17,438 bases of DNA from Solirubrobacterales bacterium (GTDB lineage: Bacteria; Actinomycetota; Thermoleophilia; Solirubrobacterales; Solirubrobacteraceae). A program made the position numbers and the translations under genes. Location: contig JACCYI010000043.1 of the NCBI GenBank assembly GCA_013696535.1, positions 1-17,438 of the forward strand. Reading direction: 5' to 3'. This document shows positions 1-7,894 of the stretch, one piece after another (the first letter of the stretch is position 1; each line of letters starts with the position of its first letter). The notes beneath the pieces are model-generated. The model did not search any database. It was not told the origin of the DNA and was given only the letters and a program-made list of their open reading frames with translations.

Positions 1-879
1 GGTGTAGATCTGGGTGGTACTGATCGAGGCGTGTCCCAGGAGCTCCTGGATGGCTCTTAGATCGGCGCCGCCCTCGAGCAGGTGGGTCGCAAAGGAGTGG
101 CGCAGCGCGTGTGGGTGGACCGCGCCCTGAGCGGCGGCGAGGCGCGCCCACACCCTGAGGCGGCGGCGCACGTCAGAAGTCGAGAGCCGCCGACCCGACT
201 TGGAGAGAAACAGCGCGGGCTCCGTCTTCTCGCTTCCCGGCGCTGCGAGCGCCTCTCTGGCGCGCTCGAGGTAGCGCGCCATGGCGCGAAGTGCGGGCTC
301 GCCCACCGGGACGAAGCGCGTCTTTTCGCCCTTGCCTTCCACTCGCACCTGCTCCGCATCGAAGTCCACGGCCTGCAAATCGAGGTTGACGAGCTCCTCC
401 GCCCTCAGGCCGCAGGCGTAGGCGAGCTCGAAGAGGGCGCGGTCACGCAGCTCGAGCGGCGTGGTAGTCGGAATGCGATCCAACAGCGCCGCGACCTCTT
501 CGGGCTTCATGACGTCTGGCAGATGACGCGGCTTCCTGGGCGTCGCCATAAGGTCGGCGGGATTCGCGCGTAGCTCGCCGTGCTCGACCAGGGTCCGAAA
601 GAAGGCCCGCAGCGAGGCGAGCTTGCGGGCGACGGTCGCGGGAGCCGCCCGCCGCTCGGAGAGCGCGGCCGCGTAGCGGCGGAGCACGGGATAGCCGATC
701 TGGGTCGGCGAGAGGCCGAGCGCAGTGGCCCAGCGGGCGAATTCCTCGACGTCGGCACCGTAGGCACCGCGGGTCCGCTCGGCGGCGCCTCGACGGTGCA
801 GGTCCGCGTCGAAGCGACCGAGTTCGGAGCGCCACGCCTCGCTAACCTGGACGCGCCCCGATATGGCCGTGTTCTTCAT
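1..879 (-). CDS. xerC: Tyrosine recombinase XerC/XerD, 3' end cut by the window edge
   Basis: This is a site-specific recombinase of the Xer family, which resolves chromosome dimers at dif by cutting and rejoining DNA through a tyrosine. I translated the minus strand directly: 293 residues are visible, almost the whole of a roughly 300-aa protein. An N-terminal SAM-like DNA-binding domain (about residues 10-100) precedes the catalytic domain. All catalytic positions are present: Arg159 in CGLRAEEL, Lys183 in EGKGEK, His257 and Arg260 in HALRHSF, His283 in LGHAS and the nucleophile Tyr292 in TTQIYT. The sequence stops one residue after that tyrosine. The start is the ATG at 879-877; GTG codons at 891 and 885 are also open, an in-frame stop lies at 897-895, and no later start codon fits. 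The start overlaps the divergent gene at 863 by 17 bases. XerC is suggested by the dprA-region synteny; XerD cannot be excluded from sequence alone. Confidence 0.93.
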   Translation of the reverse strand, partial: MKNTAISGRVQVSEAWRSELGRFDADLHRRGAAERTRGAYGADVEEFARWATALGLSPTQIGYPVLRRYAAALSERRAAPATVARKLASLRAFFRTLVEHGELRANPADLMATPRKPRHLPDVMKPEEVAALLDRIPTTTPLELRDRALFELAYACGLRAEELVNLDLQAVDFDAEQVRVEGKGEKTRFVPVGEPALRAMARYLERAREALAAPGSEKTEPALFLSKSGRRLSTSDVRRRLRVWARLAAAQGAVHPHALRHSFATHLLEGGADLRAIQELLGHASISTTQIYT

Positions 880-1144
880 CCACACCGACACAGGTCAGGT
901 CGCCACCCAGCGACAGCTCGTCGAGGCCGGTGTCGCGCCCGAGTCAGACCCGCCGCCGCCGCCGTGGTTTCGCATCCAAGGCACGGGCGATGCGACCACG
1001 ATGTGGTACGCGGTGATGCGCAAGCAGACGCGGGGCGTGTACATCGGCACGCTCTGCCTTCGCCACTCCGATCACCAAGCCCTGCTGCTGCAACAGGGAT
1101 GGCATGAAGTCGAGGTGGCCGAGATCAAGGCCTTCGCTGCCTAG
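863..1144 (+). CDS. Hypothetical protein, 93 aa
   Basis: I do not recognise this protein. It is soluble-looking, with no signal peptide or membrane segment. The N-terminus is [12 protein letters not shown], a run of five prolines lies near residues 32-36, and the C-terminal half is aromatic and beta-rich ([24 protein letters not shown]), ending in an acidic helix-like stretch. Third codon positions are strongly G/C, as in neighbouring genes, and it fits neatly in the gap between divergent xerC and the convergent L,D-transpeptidase gene, 43 bases from the latter's stop. This is why I treat it as real and the long opposite-strand frame as a shadow. No clear ribosome binding site precedes the ATG and the start lies inside the xerC start region, so it may be leaderless or begin slightly differently. 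Confidence 0.65.
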   Translation: MAVFFIHTDTGQVATQRQLVEAGVAPESDPPPPPWFRIQGTGDATTMWYAVMRKQTRGVYIGTLCLRHSDHQALLLQQGWHEVEVAEIKAFAA

Positions 1145-1187
1145 GGAGGTTGTGTCCTGCGGTCGCCGTGGGGACCGGCGATCTACG

Positions 1188-2231
1188 TCAGGCGATGTAG
1201 ATCGGGGCGCCCACCGGCACCTCGTCGTACAGCTCCTTGACTTCCGCGACACGCATGCGGATACAGCCGTGAGAGGCGTTGGAGCCGATTGAACCCTCGT
1301 CGGAGGTCCCGTGGATGCCGACCCCGCCATAGACTCCGAGCCAGCGGGCTTTGAGCGGATTCTCGGGCGTGCCGCCCGGGATGACCTGGCCGGCCAGGTC
1401 GCCGGCCCAATCCGAGTCGGGCACGCTCCAGGCCGGGTCGATCGCCTTGTTCTGGATCTTGTACTCGCCGGCCGGTGTGTCGAGGCCCACCTGTCCCACC
1501 GCGATCCCGTAGGTCTTGGCCAGCTTGAGGTTCTTATAGAGCGTGAGCCTGAAGGATCCACGGTCGACTATCAGGACCGCGGGGTAGTTGGCGGCGACCT
1601 TCTGCGTCGAGACCTTCGGTCGCACGACGCGGGTGTGGACTCTGACGGTCCGCGGGCCGTCCAGTGAGAGGAGCGCCGCATTGATACGGCGGCGGAGCGC
1701 CGCGGTGCGCACAGCGCGCCCTGTCCTTGAAGGCTTGCGTTCGATCTGCCCCCCGGCGAACGAGACGTCAGCATCGCGGGCAGGCTTGTCGAGCTTGTCG
1801 CTGACGCGCTTGACCAGGCGCTTGACGGCTGCCTTGGAGTACTTGACCTCGACGGGCACCTCGACAGCGAGGCGCTCCCCGCGGACGCCGCGCACGGTCC
1901 GCGTGAACATGTTGCCGGTTTGAGAGCGCGCCATGGCCGAGTCGACCGACCCGTCGAGATCGATGCCGACGCGTGCTTGCGAGGCCGTCAGCTTGAAGCG
2001 CCGATCCCGGTAGCGCACCGTCACGGGCTTGCGAAGCGGCTGGAGCAACGTGCGCTGCAGCACCGCTCGCGCCTCGCGGGGCTTCATCTCGCCCACGTCG
2101 ACGCCTGAGACCCTGACGCCCTTGGCGATGACGTCCGACCGGCTCGAGTCATAGGCGTACACACCCCCGGCCGCTGCCAGGAGAGACGCGACCAGCAGGC
2201 CGACGAGAATGGCGATGGAGCGAATGCGCAT
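1188..2231 (-). CDS. Membrane-anchored L,D-transpeptidase (YkuD domain) with peptidoglycan-binding-like N-terminal region
   Basis: L,D-transpeptidases make 3-3 cross-links in peptidoglycan or attach proteins to it, acting outside the membrane. The 347-aa product has one hydrophobic segment at about residues 5-27 (IAILVGLLVASLLAAAGGV), which would be a signal anchor. Next comes a region of about 35-210 resembling the VanW-associated putative peptidoglycan-binding domains (VSGVDVGEMKPREAR is typical), then a YkuD catalytic domain from about 217 to the end. The catalytic signature is intact: His307 in GIHGTS, then SHGCIRM with His321 and the nucleophile Cys323. The ATG start is the only one that includes the anchor. 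No Shine-Dalgarno sequence precedes it. The gene stands alone, separated by 146 bases from the SDR gene upstream, so it probably has its own promoter. The family assignment is firm; the exact cell-wall role is inferred. Confidence 0.93.
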   Translation of the reverse strand: MRIRSIAILVGLLVASLLAAAGGVYAYDSSRSDVIAKGVRVSGVDVGEMKPREARAVLQRTLLQPLRKPVTVRYRDRRFKLTASQARVGIDLDGSVDSAMARSQTGNMFTRTVRGVRGERLAVEVPVEVKYSKAAVKRLVKRVSDKLDKPARDADVSFAGGQIERKPSRTGRAVRTAALRRRINAALLSLDGPRTVRVHTRVVRPKVSTQKVAANYPAVLIVDRGSFRLTLYKNLKLAKTYGIAVGQVGLDTPAGEYKIQNKAIDPAWSVPDSDWAGDLAGQVIPGGTPENPLKARWLGVYGGVGIHGTSDEGSIGSNASHGCIRMRVAEVKELYDEVPVGAPIYIA

Positions 2232-2377
2232 AAGGGGAACGAAGAACGGACGACTGCGGAAGGAAACTGTAGGAGGTGTTCCGACGCAGGGCTAGTACTG
2301 CAACCGCCCCTGCCGATTACATGCGTGCCCGGAGGGCCCAGGTTTCGCCCCCCAGGGGACGATCAGGCCTCGCGACG

Positions 2378-3523
2378 TCACCGCGTGGCGCGCTCGCGCT
2401 CGTCGGCCACCTGTTGGAGCAGCCGCGCCAGGCGCGCGAGCTCGTCCGGGCCGTAGCGGTCGAGCTCATGCGGTGTGGCGTTGCGGACGCTGGGACTCCA
2501 GCGCAGAAACGCCTCCACCTCGCGTTCGTACCGGTAGGGCTCGGCCTGCGAGGAGGTGACGGCCGCCACTCTCAAGTGCTCGGCCAGCCTGGCGACGGCT
2601 TCCCGCGACGTGAAGCGCAGACGGTAACCCGAGGCCTTCAGCTTGCGGTTGTCCACGCCGCGACCGAAGCGCAGCTGGTGGAGCACCTCGTCGGGGACCC
2701 GGAGGCCGACACGGCGCAGCGGCATGGCGGCCAGGCGCGTTCCCCACGGCGGCAGGATGGGGACGAGCGGCTTGCCCAGGAGGCCGGCGACCTCGGAGAG
2801 GGCGAGCACCCCGTCGCCGGCCGCGTTGTATGTCCCGTTGAGGTCCTCGCGAACCGCATGGGCGAGAACTCCGACGATGTCCTCTTCGTGGATGAATTGA
2901 TATCGGGGATCGAAGCCGAGGATGGAGGGCACGACCGGGAGCGAGAAGAGCGAGGTGTGCGAGCTGCGGATCCCCGGCCCGAGGGCGTTGACGAAGCGCA
3001 GCACGGTCACCGAGATACCGGCGTTGCGGTCACCGAAGGACCGGACCGCGCGCTCTGCCTCGACGATGTCGCGCTCGATGCGAGTGGCGGGCGCATGCGG
3101 GCGCTGCATGCCCTCGGTGAAGAATGCGGGATCGTCGCGCTCGGCACCGTAGTAGTGCGCGCTCGACTTGAAGATCACCTTGCGGACGGGGTTGGGATCG
3201 CGCCCGCCGCCCGAGCAGGCCGCCAGGATGTTCATGGTGCCGATCACGTTGTTCTCGTGCGCGTCTCGCGGTGAGGCGGCCGCCGAGTCGGCGATCAGGC
3301 GGGTGTCGATCACCGTGTCGATCTCCGCCGCGAGCACGATGCGCCGCAGCAGCGCATGCTGGGCACCGACGCGGACGTACTCCGTCCGCTCGAGCTCGCG
3401 CGTGGGTTCGGACGGATCCACGCCGATGATGGTCTCGACTTCCGGGTCGTGCTCGAGCTCTTCGGCGAGCCGGCCACCCCAATGGCTCGACACGCCCGTG
3501 ATGAGGATGCGGCGCGATCTCAC
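2378..3523 (-). CDS. Atypical NAD(P)-binding SDR / epimerase-like protein
   Basis: This 381-aa protein belongs to the extended short-chain dehydrogenase (NAD-dependent epimerase/dehydratase) fold. The N-terminal Rossmann strand reads RRILITGVSSHWGGRLA, followed by an acidic second strand (IIGVDPSEP) and an NVIGTMNILAA segment typical of the family. Two hallmarks are altered. The middle glycine of GxxGxxG is a serine (G10-x-x-S13-x-x-G16). No YxxxK pair follows the SSAHYYG strand; the expected place reads TRIERDIVEAE. It may therefore bind a nucleotide without ordinary dehydrogenase chemistry. GTG is the start, preceded by a perfect AGGAGG (3534-3529) with 5-base spacing that overlaps the stop of the acyltransferase gene, so the two are co-expressed. 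From memory, M. tuberculosis has a similar pair (Rv0501/galE2 with Rv0502). The substrate is unknown. Confidence 0.85.
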   Translation of the reverse strand: MRSRRILITGVSSHWGGRLAEELEHDPEVETIIGVDPSEPTRELERTEYVRVGAQHALLRRIVLAAEIDTVIDTRLIADSAAASPRDAHENNVIGTMNILAACSGGGRDPNPVRKVIFKSSAHYYGAERDDPAFFTEGMQRPHAPATRIERDIVEAERAVRSFGDRNAGISVTVLRFVNALGPGIRSSHTSLFSLPVVPSILGFDPRYQFIHEEDIVGVLAHAVREDLNGTYNAAGDGVLALSEVAGLLGKPLVPILPPWGTRLAAMPLRRVGLRVPDEVLHQLRFGRGVDNRKLKASGYRLRFTSREAVARLAEHLRVAAVTSSQAEPYRYEREVEAFLRWSPSVRNATPHELDRYGPDELARLARLLQQVADERERATR

Positions 3524-3528
3524 GGTCG

Positions 3529-3534
3529 CCTCCT
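3529..3534 (-). promoter_or_regulatory. Strong Shine-Dalgarno for the SDR gene
   Basis: The minus strand reads AGGAGG five bases before the GTG at 3523-3521, and the motif overlaps the TAG stop of the upstream acyltransferase gene. It fixes the GTG as the start and shows that translation of the pair is tightly arranged. It is one of the few textbook ribosome binding sites in this window. Confidence 0.8.
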
Positions 3535-4414
3535 ACCCGAACCAGACCGATCGCCGCTTGGAGAGCATGTCGTGCAGCTCGTCCTGGATGCGGGCCCGGA
3601 CCTCCTCGGCCACGGACTGAACAAGCCCACGATCCTCCCAGGCGTCCTCGCCCCACTGATCGGTCGGGATCGGCTCGAGGAAGCGGATGAGGAACTTGGC
3701 CGGCAGGAAGCCGACCATCCCCGGAATCCCGCCGTGCGGGAACGTCGGGGTGATGGGGAAGTAGATGAGCCCGGTCAGGCGCTTCATCAGGGGCAGCTGC
3801 GCGAAAGCCGGCGCCGCCTCCTCCGCTCCGACCACGGCGATCGGGACGATCGGGACCTGCGCGCGCATCGCGGCCTCGACGAAACCGCCGCGTCCGAAGC
3901 GCCGCAGACGGTAGCGGTCCTTGTAGAGCTTGCCGCTGCCCTTGCTGCCTTCCGGGAAGACCAGAACGAGTTGACGCTCGTCGTGGAGCAGGCGCTGCAC
4001 GTTCGCCGGGTGCGCCGGAACCCCGCCGATCTTGGCCACGAGCATGGAGAAAAAGGGATAGCCCTTGAAGAAGTGCTCGACGGTGAGGTGCACGGGCCGC
4101 GGCCGTGTGTGCTCCTCCTGAATGGCCTTGGTGATCATCGCCGCGTCGGGCGGGAGCGCGCCGGCGTGATTTGAGACCAGCAACGCTCCCTCACTCGAGG
4201 GAACGTGCTCGATGCCCTCCACCTCACAGCGGAACCAGTAGTGGTAGAGGAACTCATACAGCGTCCGGTCCATGAAGCGCTCCACCCGCTCCGAGCGCCC
4301 CCAGTCGGTCACCTGGCGCTCGGATTCGATCGCCGGAAGGTGGGCTCTCGGGGAACTCGGGAGCTGCGCTGGAGGCCCCGCCTCCCCGCCGCCACGGCTC
4401 GACGCAGCGCTCAA
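3533..4414 (-). CDS. PlsC-type 1-acylglycerol-phosphate acyltransferase family protein
   Basis: Members of this family transfer acyl chains to lysophospholipids or related acceptors at the membrane. The 293-aa product has the catalytic histidine in VSNHAGALPPD (His83, Asp90, spacing longer than the classical HX4D but in the NHxGxxPxD style seen in this subfamily), the VFPEGSKGSGK motif (residues 152-162) and a downstream IVPIAVVGAEE segment as in PlsC proteins. The first 35 residues are Pro/Ser/Gly-rich and look unconserved. The start shown is a TTG whose TTGA overlaps the stop of the HAD gene by 4 bases; a GTG at the QVTDWG segment (about residue 35) or Met48 are alternatives. It is followed after 9 bases by the SDR gene. 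The acyl acceptor cannot be read from the sequence. Confidence 0.9.
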   Translation of the reverse strand: MSAASSRGGGEAGPPAQLPSSPRAHLPAIESERQVTDWGRSERVERFMDRTLYEFLYHYWFRCEVEGIEHVPSSEGALLVSNHAGALPPDAAMITKAIQEEHTRPRPVHLTVEHFFKGYPFFSMLVAKIGGVPAHPANVQRLLHDERQLVLVFPEGSKGSGKLYKDRYRLRRFGRGGFVEAAMRAQVPIVPIAVVGAEEAAPAFAQLPLMKRLTGLIYFPITPTFPHGGIPGMVGFLPAKFLIRFLEPIPTDQWGEDAWEDRGLVQSVAEEVRARIQDELHDMLSKRRSVWFG

Positions 4415-4980
4415 ACCGGTGTCCGCCCGCGGGCGAGCAGCGGAGCCAGGCGCTCAGCCAGGCCGGGCCAGTCGGCGGCGCAGATGACGTCCTCCTCCTC
4501 GCACACGTCGCGGTTCCACGGGTGCTCGAGCGTCGCGGCCGTGATGCCGCGCTCACTGGCGGTGGCGAGGTTGACCGGCGAGTCGTCGATCAGCACGTCG
4601 ATCTCGATCTCGACGCAGCGCGAGACCTTGTCGAAGGAGCAGTACAGCTCGTCGTACGGCAGACCGATCGAATCCAGCCAGCGCGCGGTGGCGCCCTGGG
4701 CCTCGGTCACGCGATGCGAGGTGATGTGGATGAAGTGACCGGCGTCATGCCACGCGCGAACCGTCTTCACCGCTCCCGGATAGGGACGCGCCGCGAGTAC
4801 GGCTTCCTCGCGGTGGGTCTCGGCGACACAGGCGCGCAGCTGCTCGGGTCGCAGGAGCGAGATGCCCCAGGTGACCTGGTCCTCGTAGACGAGATCGACG
4901 CCGAAGCGGTGCCGGGCCGCTTTCGCCAGCTGGTCCCAGTAGGGGTGCAGGGTCGAGTCGATGTCGATCGCGATGCGCAT
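4411..4980 (-). CDS. HAD-superfamily hydrolase resembling 5'(3')-deoxyribonucleotidases (NT5C-like)
   Basis: The 189-aa protein carries the HAD phosphatase motifs in order: motif I IAIDIDST with Asp6 (nucleophile) and Asp8, motif II THR-like ITSHR at 86-90, a lysine at about 118 (SFDKVS) and motif III/IV DVLIDDSP with Asp132 and Asp133. The small helical insertion after motif I and the overall size match the 5'-nucleotidase C type, which removes phosphate from nucleotides, but other small phosphates are possible. I chose the ATG at 4980-4978 because motif I begins right after it; an in-frame ATG at 5004-5002 would add eight residues and overlap the divergent hydrolase start. Its stop overlaps the TTG start of the plsC-type gene (TTGA), suggesting one transcript HAD - acyltransferase - SDR. 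A role in lipid metabolism is an inference from context only. Confidence 0.85.
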   Translation of the reverse strand: MRIAIDIDSTLHPYWDQLAKAARHRFGVDLVYEDQVTWGISLLRPEQLRACVAETHREEAVLAARPYPGAVKTVRAWHDAGHFIHITSHRVTEAQGATARWLDSIGLPYDELYCSFDKVSRCVEIEIDVLIDDSPVNLATASERGITAATLEHPWNRDVCEEEDVICAADWPGLAERLAPLLARGRTPV

Positions 4981-5002
4981 GTGCGTCAGATACCGTAGAA
5001 CC

Positions 5003-5986
5003 ATGGCGACCGTACGGCGTCAGATCGTCGCGACCGTCCAGAACGGCCTCATCCGCCCAGGTGCGGACGCCACGTACGCCGACGGCGACGACGCGTCCTG
5101 GATGGGGGTCGACTGGCCTTCGATGACCCGACGGATCGACGTTCTCGGACGGCGGGTGAACACCGTCGATACCGGCGGAGACGACAAGCCCGCGCTGCTC
5201 TACATCCACGGGTTGGGCGGCAACTGGCAGAACTGGCTGCTCAGCATCCCGCCGCTCATGGAGACCCACCGGGTCGTGGCGATGGACCTGCCCGGTTTCG
5301 GGTTCTCAGAGCTGCCGGCGGAGGCCATCTCCATCCAGGGCTACGCGCGAGTGGTGGACGCGCTGTGCGACGCGCTGCACATCGAGGTGGCGGCCGTGGT
5401 CGGCAATTCGATGGGCGGCTTCATCGGTGCGGAGCTCGCCCTCTCGCTCCCGACGCGCGTGGAGCGCCTCGTGCTGGTCTCCGCCGCCGGCCTCTCTATC
5501 GAAGACCAGCCTCGTGAGCCGCTGCTCGGCGCCGCCCGGCTGCTCTCGGCCAACGCCCGCTACTTCATCGAGCGCCGCGACCTGGTGGTCCGGCGGCCAC
5601 GCCTGCGGCGGGCGGCGCTGCAGACCGTCATCCGCTACCCCGAGAAGCTGTCGCCCCCGCTGACCTGGGAGCTATTGAGCGGCGTCGGCAAGCCCGGGTA
5701 CGTCGACGCCCTGGACGCGTTGATGAGCTACTCCTTCCGTGAGCGGCTCACCGAGATCTCGATGCCGGTCCTCATCGTGTGGGGCCGCAACGACATGCTC
5801 GTGCCGGTGGGCGACTCGCGCCGTTTCGAGGAGCTCATCGGCGACAACGCCCGGCGGATCGTCTTCGACGACACGGGCCACGCGCCGATGATCGAGCGGC
5901 CCACCCGCTTCAACGAGCTGTTGCGAGGGTTCGTGGCCGGCGATCCGGTGCCTGAAGCCGGCGTCACCGGCGTGCACGCGGCCTAG
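5003..5986 (+). CDS. Alpha/beta hydrolase
   Basis: This is a 327-aa serine hydrolase of the alpha/beta fold, probably cytoplasmic or membrane-associated, since there is no signal peptide. The oxyanion-hole segment IHGLGGNWQNW is at 68-78, the nucleophile elbow GNSMGG places Ser136, the acid is Asp264 in WGRNDMLVP and the base is His293 in DTGHAPMIERP, so the triad is complete. A cap region of about 170-240 separates core strands. The first 50 residues precede the hydrolase core and recur, as I recall, in related actinobacterial proteins, which supports the ATG at 5003. An in-frame ATG at 4961 would run into the divergent HAD gene and is less likely. There is no clear Shine-Dalgarno. Esters, lactones or C-C bonds could be substrates; the sequence does not say which. 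It converges with ilvD. Confidence 0.92.
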   Translation: MATVRRQIVATVQNGLIRPGADATYADGDDASWMGVDWPSMTRRIDVLGRRVNTVDTGGDDKPALLYIHGLGGNWQNWLLSIPPLMETHRVVAMDLPGFGFSELPAEAISIQGYARVVDALCDALHIEVAAVVGNSMGGFIGAELALSLPTRVERLVLVSAAGLSIEDQPREPLLGAARLLSANARYFIERRDLVVRRPRLRRAALQTVIRYPEKLSPPLTWELLSGVGKPGYVDALDALMSYSFRERLTEISMPVLIVWGRNDMLVPVGDSRRFEELIGDNARRIVFDDTGHAPMIERPTRFNELLRGFVAGDPVPEAGVTGVHAA

Positions 5987-6096
5987 GAGACCCCCGAAGA
6001 AGTCCGCCAAATCTGACGCCGACGTGGATGCATCGCCAGATCACCACCCGGATAGGCGGCAGGACATTCATCGGCCTGCGAATGGGTGAGTCGCCT

Positions 6097-6139
6097 GGCT
6101 CGGGCCACGCCGCCGTCAGCCCGGGCCGTTCTGTTCTTC
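6097..6139 (+). terminator. Probable intrinsic terminator of the alpha/beta hydrolase gene
   Basis: GGCTCGGGC (6097-6105) pairs with GCCCGGGCC (6119-6127) in a 9-bp stem with one G-U pair and a 13-base loop, followed by the T-rich GTTCTGTTCTTC on the plus strand. It lies 110 bases after the hydrolase stop in the convergent 162-base gap (5987-6148). No T-tract is seen in the opposite direction, so ilvD would not use it as an intrinsic terminator. Nothing else is evident in the gap. The tail is not a pure U-run, hence moderate confidence. Confidence 0.4.
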
Positions 6140-6148
6140 AGGGGCCTC

Positions 6149-7834
6149 CTAGCGCGTGACGGCGCCCTCCGAGGCGCTCGACACGAGCTTCGCGTACTTG
6201 GCCAGCACTCCGGTCTCGTACTCGGGCGGCGGCGGTTCATAGGCCGCCACCCGCGCGGCGATCTCCTCGTCTGAGAGCGCGACGTCGAGGCGACGGGATT
6301 GCACGTCGATGGTGATTCGGTCGCCGTCCGCGACGGCGGCGATCGCGCCGCCGTGCAGGGCCTCCGGGGCGACGTGTCCGGCCATGAACCCATGTGTGGC
6401 GCCGCTGAAGCGCCCGTCGGTGAGCAGCGCCACGTCCTCGCCGAGCCCCTCCCCCACCAGCGCGGCGGTGACCGCGAGCATCTCGCGCATACCGGGTCCG
6501 CCGGCGGGGCCCTCGTTTCGGATGACCAGTACGTCACCCGCCTCGATCGAGCCGGAAGTCACGGCGGCCATGGCGTCTTCTTCGGATTCGAAGACGCGCG
6601 CCGGGCCCTCGTGAAGAACCCGTTCATGACCCGAGAGCTTGACGACGCACCCATCGGGTGCCAGGTTGCCCCGCAGGATGGCCAGACCGCCCGTGGCCTT
6701 GATCGGGTTGTCGAGCGAGCGGACGACCGGCGGCGCGTCGTCGGGCTCTACGGCCTCGCGTGCGTGCTCACCCACCGTCCGGCCCGTCACGGTCTGAGCG
6801 TCCTCGTGGAGGATCCCCGCTTCGGCCAGACGCTTCGCGACGACGGGGATTCCGCCCGCGGCGTACAGGTCCACGGCGACGTACCGGCCACCTGGCTTGA
6901 GATCGCACAGCAGCGGCGTCTTTGACGCGATACGGTCGAAGTCGTCGATGTCGAGCGGGACGCCCGCCTCACGGGCGACGGCCAGCAGATGCAGCACGCC
7001 GTTGGTCGAGCCGCCCGAGGTGGCGATGGCGGCAATCGCGTTCTCGAGCGAGTCGCGGGTTATGACGTCGCGGGGGCGCTGACCGCGGTCGAGCACGTCC
7101 ATCACCAGCTTGCCGGCTCCGACAGCGACGTCCGCCTTGCTCGCGTGCTCGGCGGGAACCATGCTCGAGCCCATGGGTGAGATGCCGAGGACCTCGAATG
7201 CCATCGCCATAGTGTTTGCGGTGAACTGCCCGCCGCAGGCGCCGGCGCCCGGCGAGGCTGTTTCCTCGATGGCGGTCAGCTGCTGACGGGTGATCCTGCC
7301 GGCGGCGTGCGCTCCAACCGCCTCGAAGACCTCCTGGATGGTGATGTCCCGGCCCTCGTAGTGGCCCGGGGCGATCGAGCCGCCGTAGAGCAGCAGCCCG
7401 GGGACGTTCAGCCGCGCGAGCGCCATCACGACCCCCGGGATCGTCTTGTCGCAGGCCGCAAGGCCGACCACAGCGTCGAACAGGTGGCCGCGGACGACGA
7501 GCTCGATCGAGTCGGCTATGACCTCTCGAGAGACCAGGCTGGTCTTCATCCCGCTCGTCCCCATGGTGATCGCGTCGGATATCGCGATCGTGTTGAACTC
7601 CATGGGAGTGCCGCCGGCGGCTCGGATCCCTTCCTTGACCTTGGCGGCGAGCGCGCGTAGCCGGAAGTTGCACGGCATCGTCTCCGTCCACGTCGACGCG
7701 ACGCCGATCAGCGGCTTGGAGAGCGCTTCGGCATCGAAGCCGATGCCGTGCAGCTGGGCGCGGGCGGCCGCGCGCTCGGCACCTTCGGTGAGCGCGCGCG
7801 AATTGTGCTTGGGATCGAGCCGGCCGTTTGACAC
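6149..7834 (-). CDS. ilvD: Dihydroxy-acid dehydratase, [2Fe-2S] type
   Basis: IlvD converts 2,3-dihydroxy-3-methylbutanoate and its isoleucine counterpart to the 2-keto acids, the third common step of valine/isoleucine (and leucine) synthesis. The product is 561 aa, the usual length. Three cluster-ligand cysteines are present: Cys55 in MPCNFR, Cys128 in ACDKTIPG (whose Lys130 is the carbamylated, Mg-binding residue in the family) and Cys200 in [11 protein letters not shown]. Three cysteines at these places are typical of the [2Fe-2S] enzymes. The C-terminal swivel domain has [12 protein letters not shown], which holds the catalytic serine. The start is a GTG with no visible Shine-Dalgarno, 60 bases after the stop of the 212-aa unknown, so it could be the last gene of that run or have its own promoter. 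No other ilv genes are in the window. Confidence 0.96.
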   Translation of the reverse strand: MSNGRLDPKHNSRALTEGAERAAARAQLHGIGFDAEALSKPLIGVASTWTETMPCNFRLRALAAKVKEGIRAAGGTPMEFNTIAISDAITMGTSGMKTSLVSREVIADSIELVVRGHLFDAVVGLAACDKTIPGVVMALARLNVPGLLLYGGSIAPGHYEGRDITIQEVFEAVGAHAAGRITRQQLTAIEETASPGAGACGGQFTANTMAMAFEVLGISPMGSSMVPAEHASKADVAVGAGKLVMDVLDRGQRPRDVITRDSLENAIAAIATSGGSTNGVLHLLAVAREAGVPLDIDDFDRIASKTPLLCDLKPGGRYVAVDLYAAGGIPVVAKRLAEAGILHEDAQTVTGRTVGEHAREAVEPDDAPPVVRSLDNPIKATGGLAILRGNLAPDGCVVKLSGHERVLHEGPARVFESEEDAMAAVTSGSIEAGDVLVIRNEGPAGGPGMREMLAVTAALVGEGLGEDVALLTDGRFSGATHGFMAGHVAPEALHGGAIAAVADGDRITIDVQSRRLDVALSDEEIAARVAAYEPPPPEYETGVLAKYAKLVSSASEGAVTR

Positions 7835-7894
7835 GCGGAGAAGCTTAGTGCCGGCGGGCGCGGTTTACCGCAGTGCCGTGGCGGCCGCGAGTTG

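Noticed and set aside
1163..1181. Small hairpin TCGCCG / CGGCGA in the convergent gap between the 93-aa gene and the transpeptidase gene
   Set aside because: Six pairs with a 7-base loop and no T-run on either strand; too weak to call a terminator in GC-rich DNA.
2232..2377. Spacer between the SDR and transpeptidase genes
   Set aside because: It contains short GC-rich inverted repeats without T-runs and a few -10-like words with wrong spacing; nothing can be supported.
2276..3274. Long plus-strand open frame (332 codons) opposite the SDR gene
   Set aside because: It is antisense to a clear SDR protein; its product is low-complexity and Arg/Ala-rich, as expected for an open shadow frame in GC-rich DNA.
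4961..5002. Upstream ATG at 4961 for the alpha/beta hydrolase
   Set aside because: It would place 14 unconserved residues across the start of the HAD gene; the ATG at 5003 fits the family's N-terminus better.
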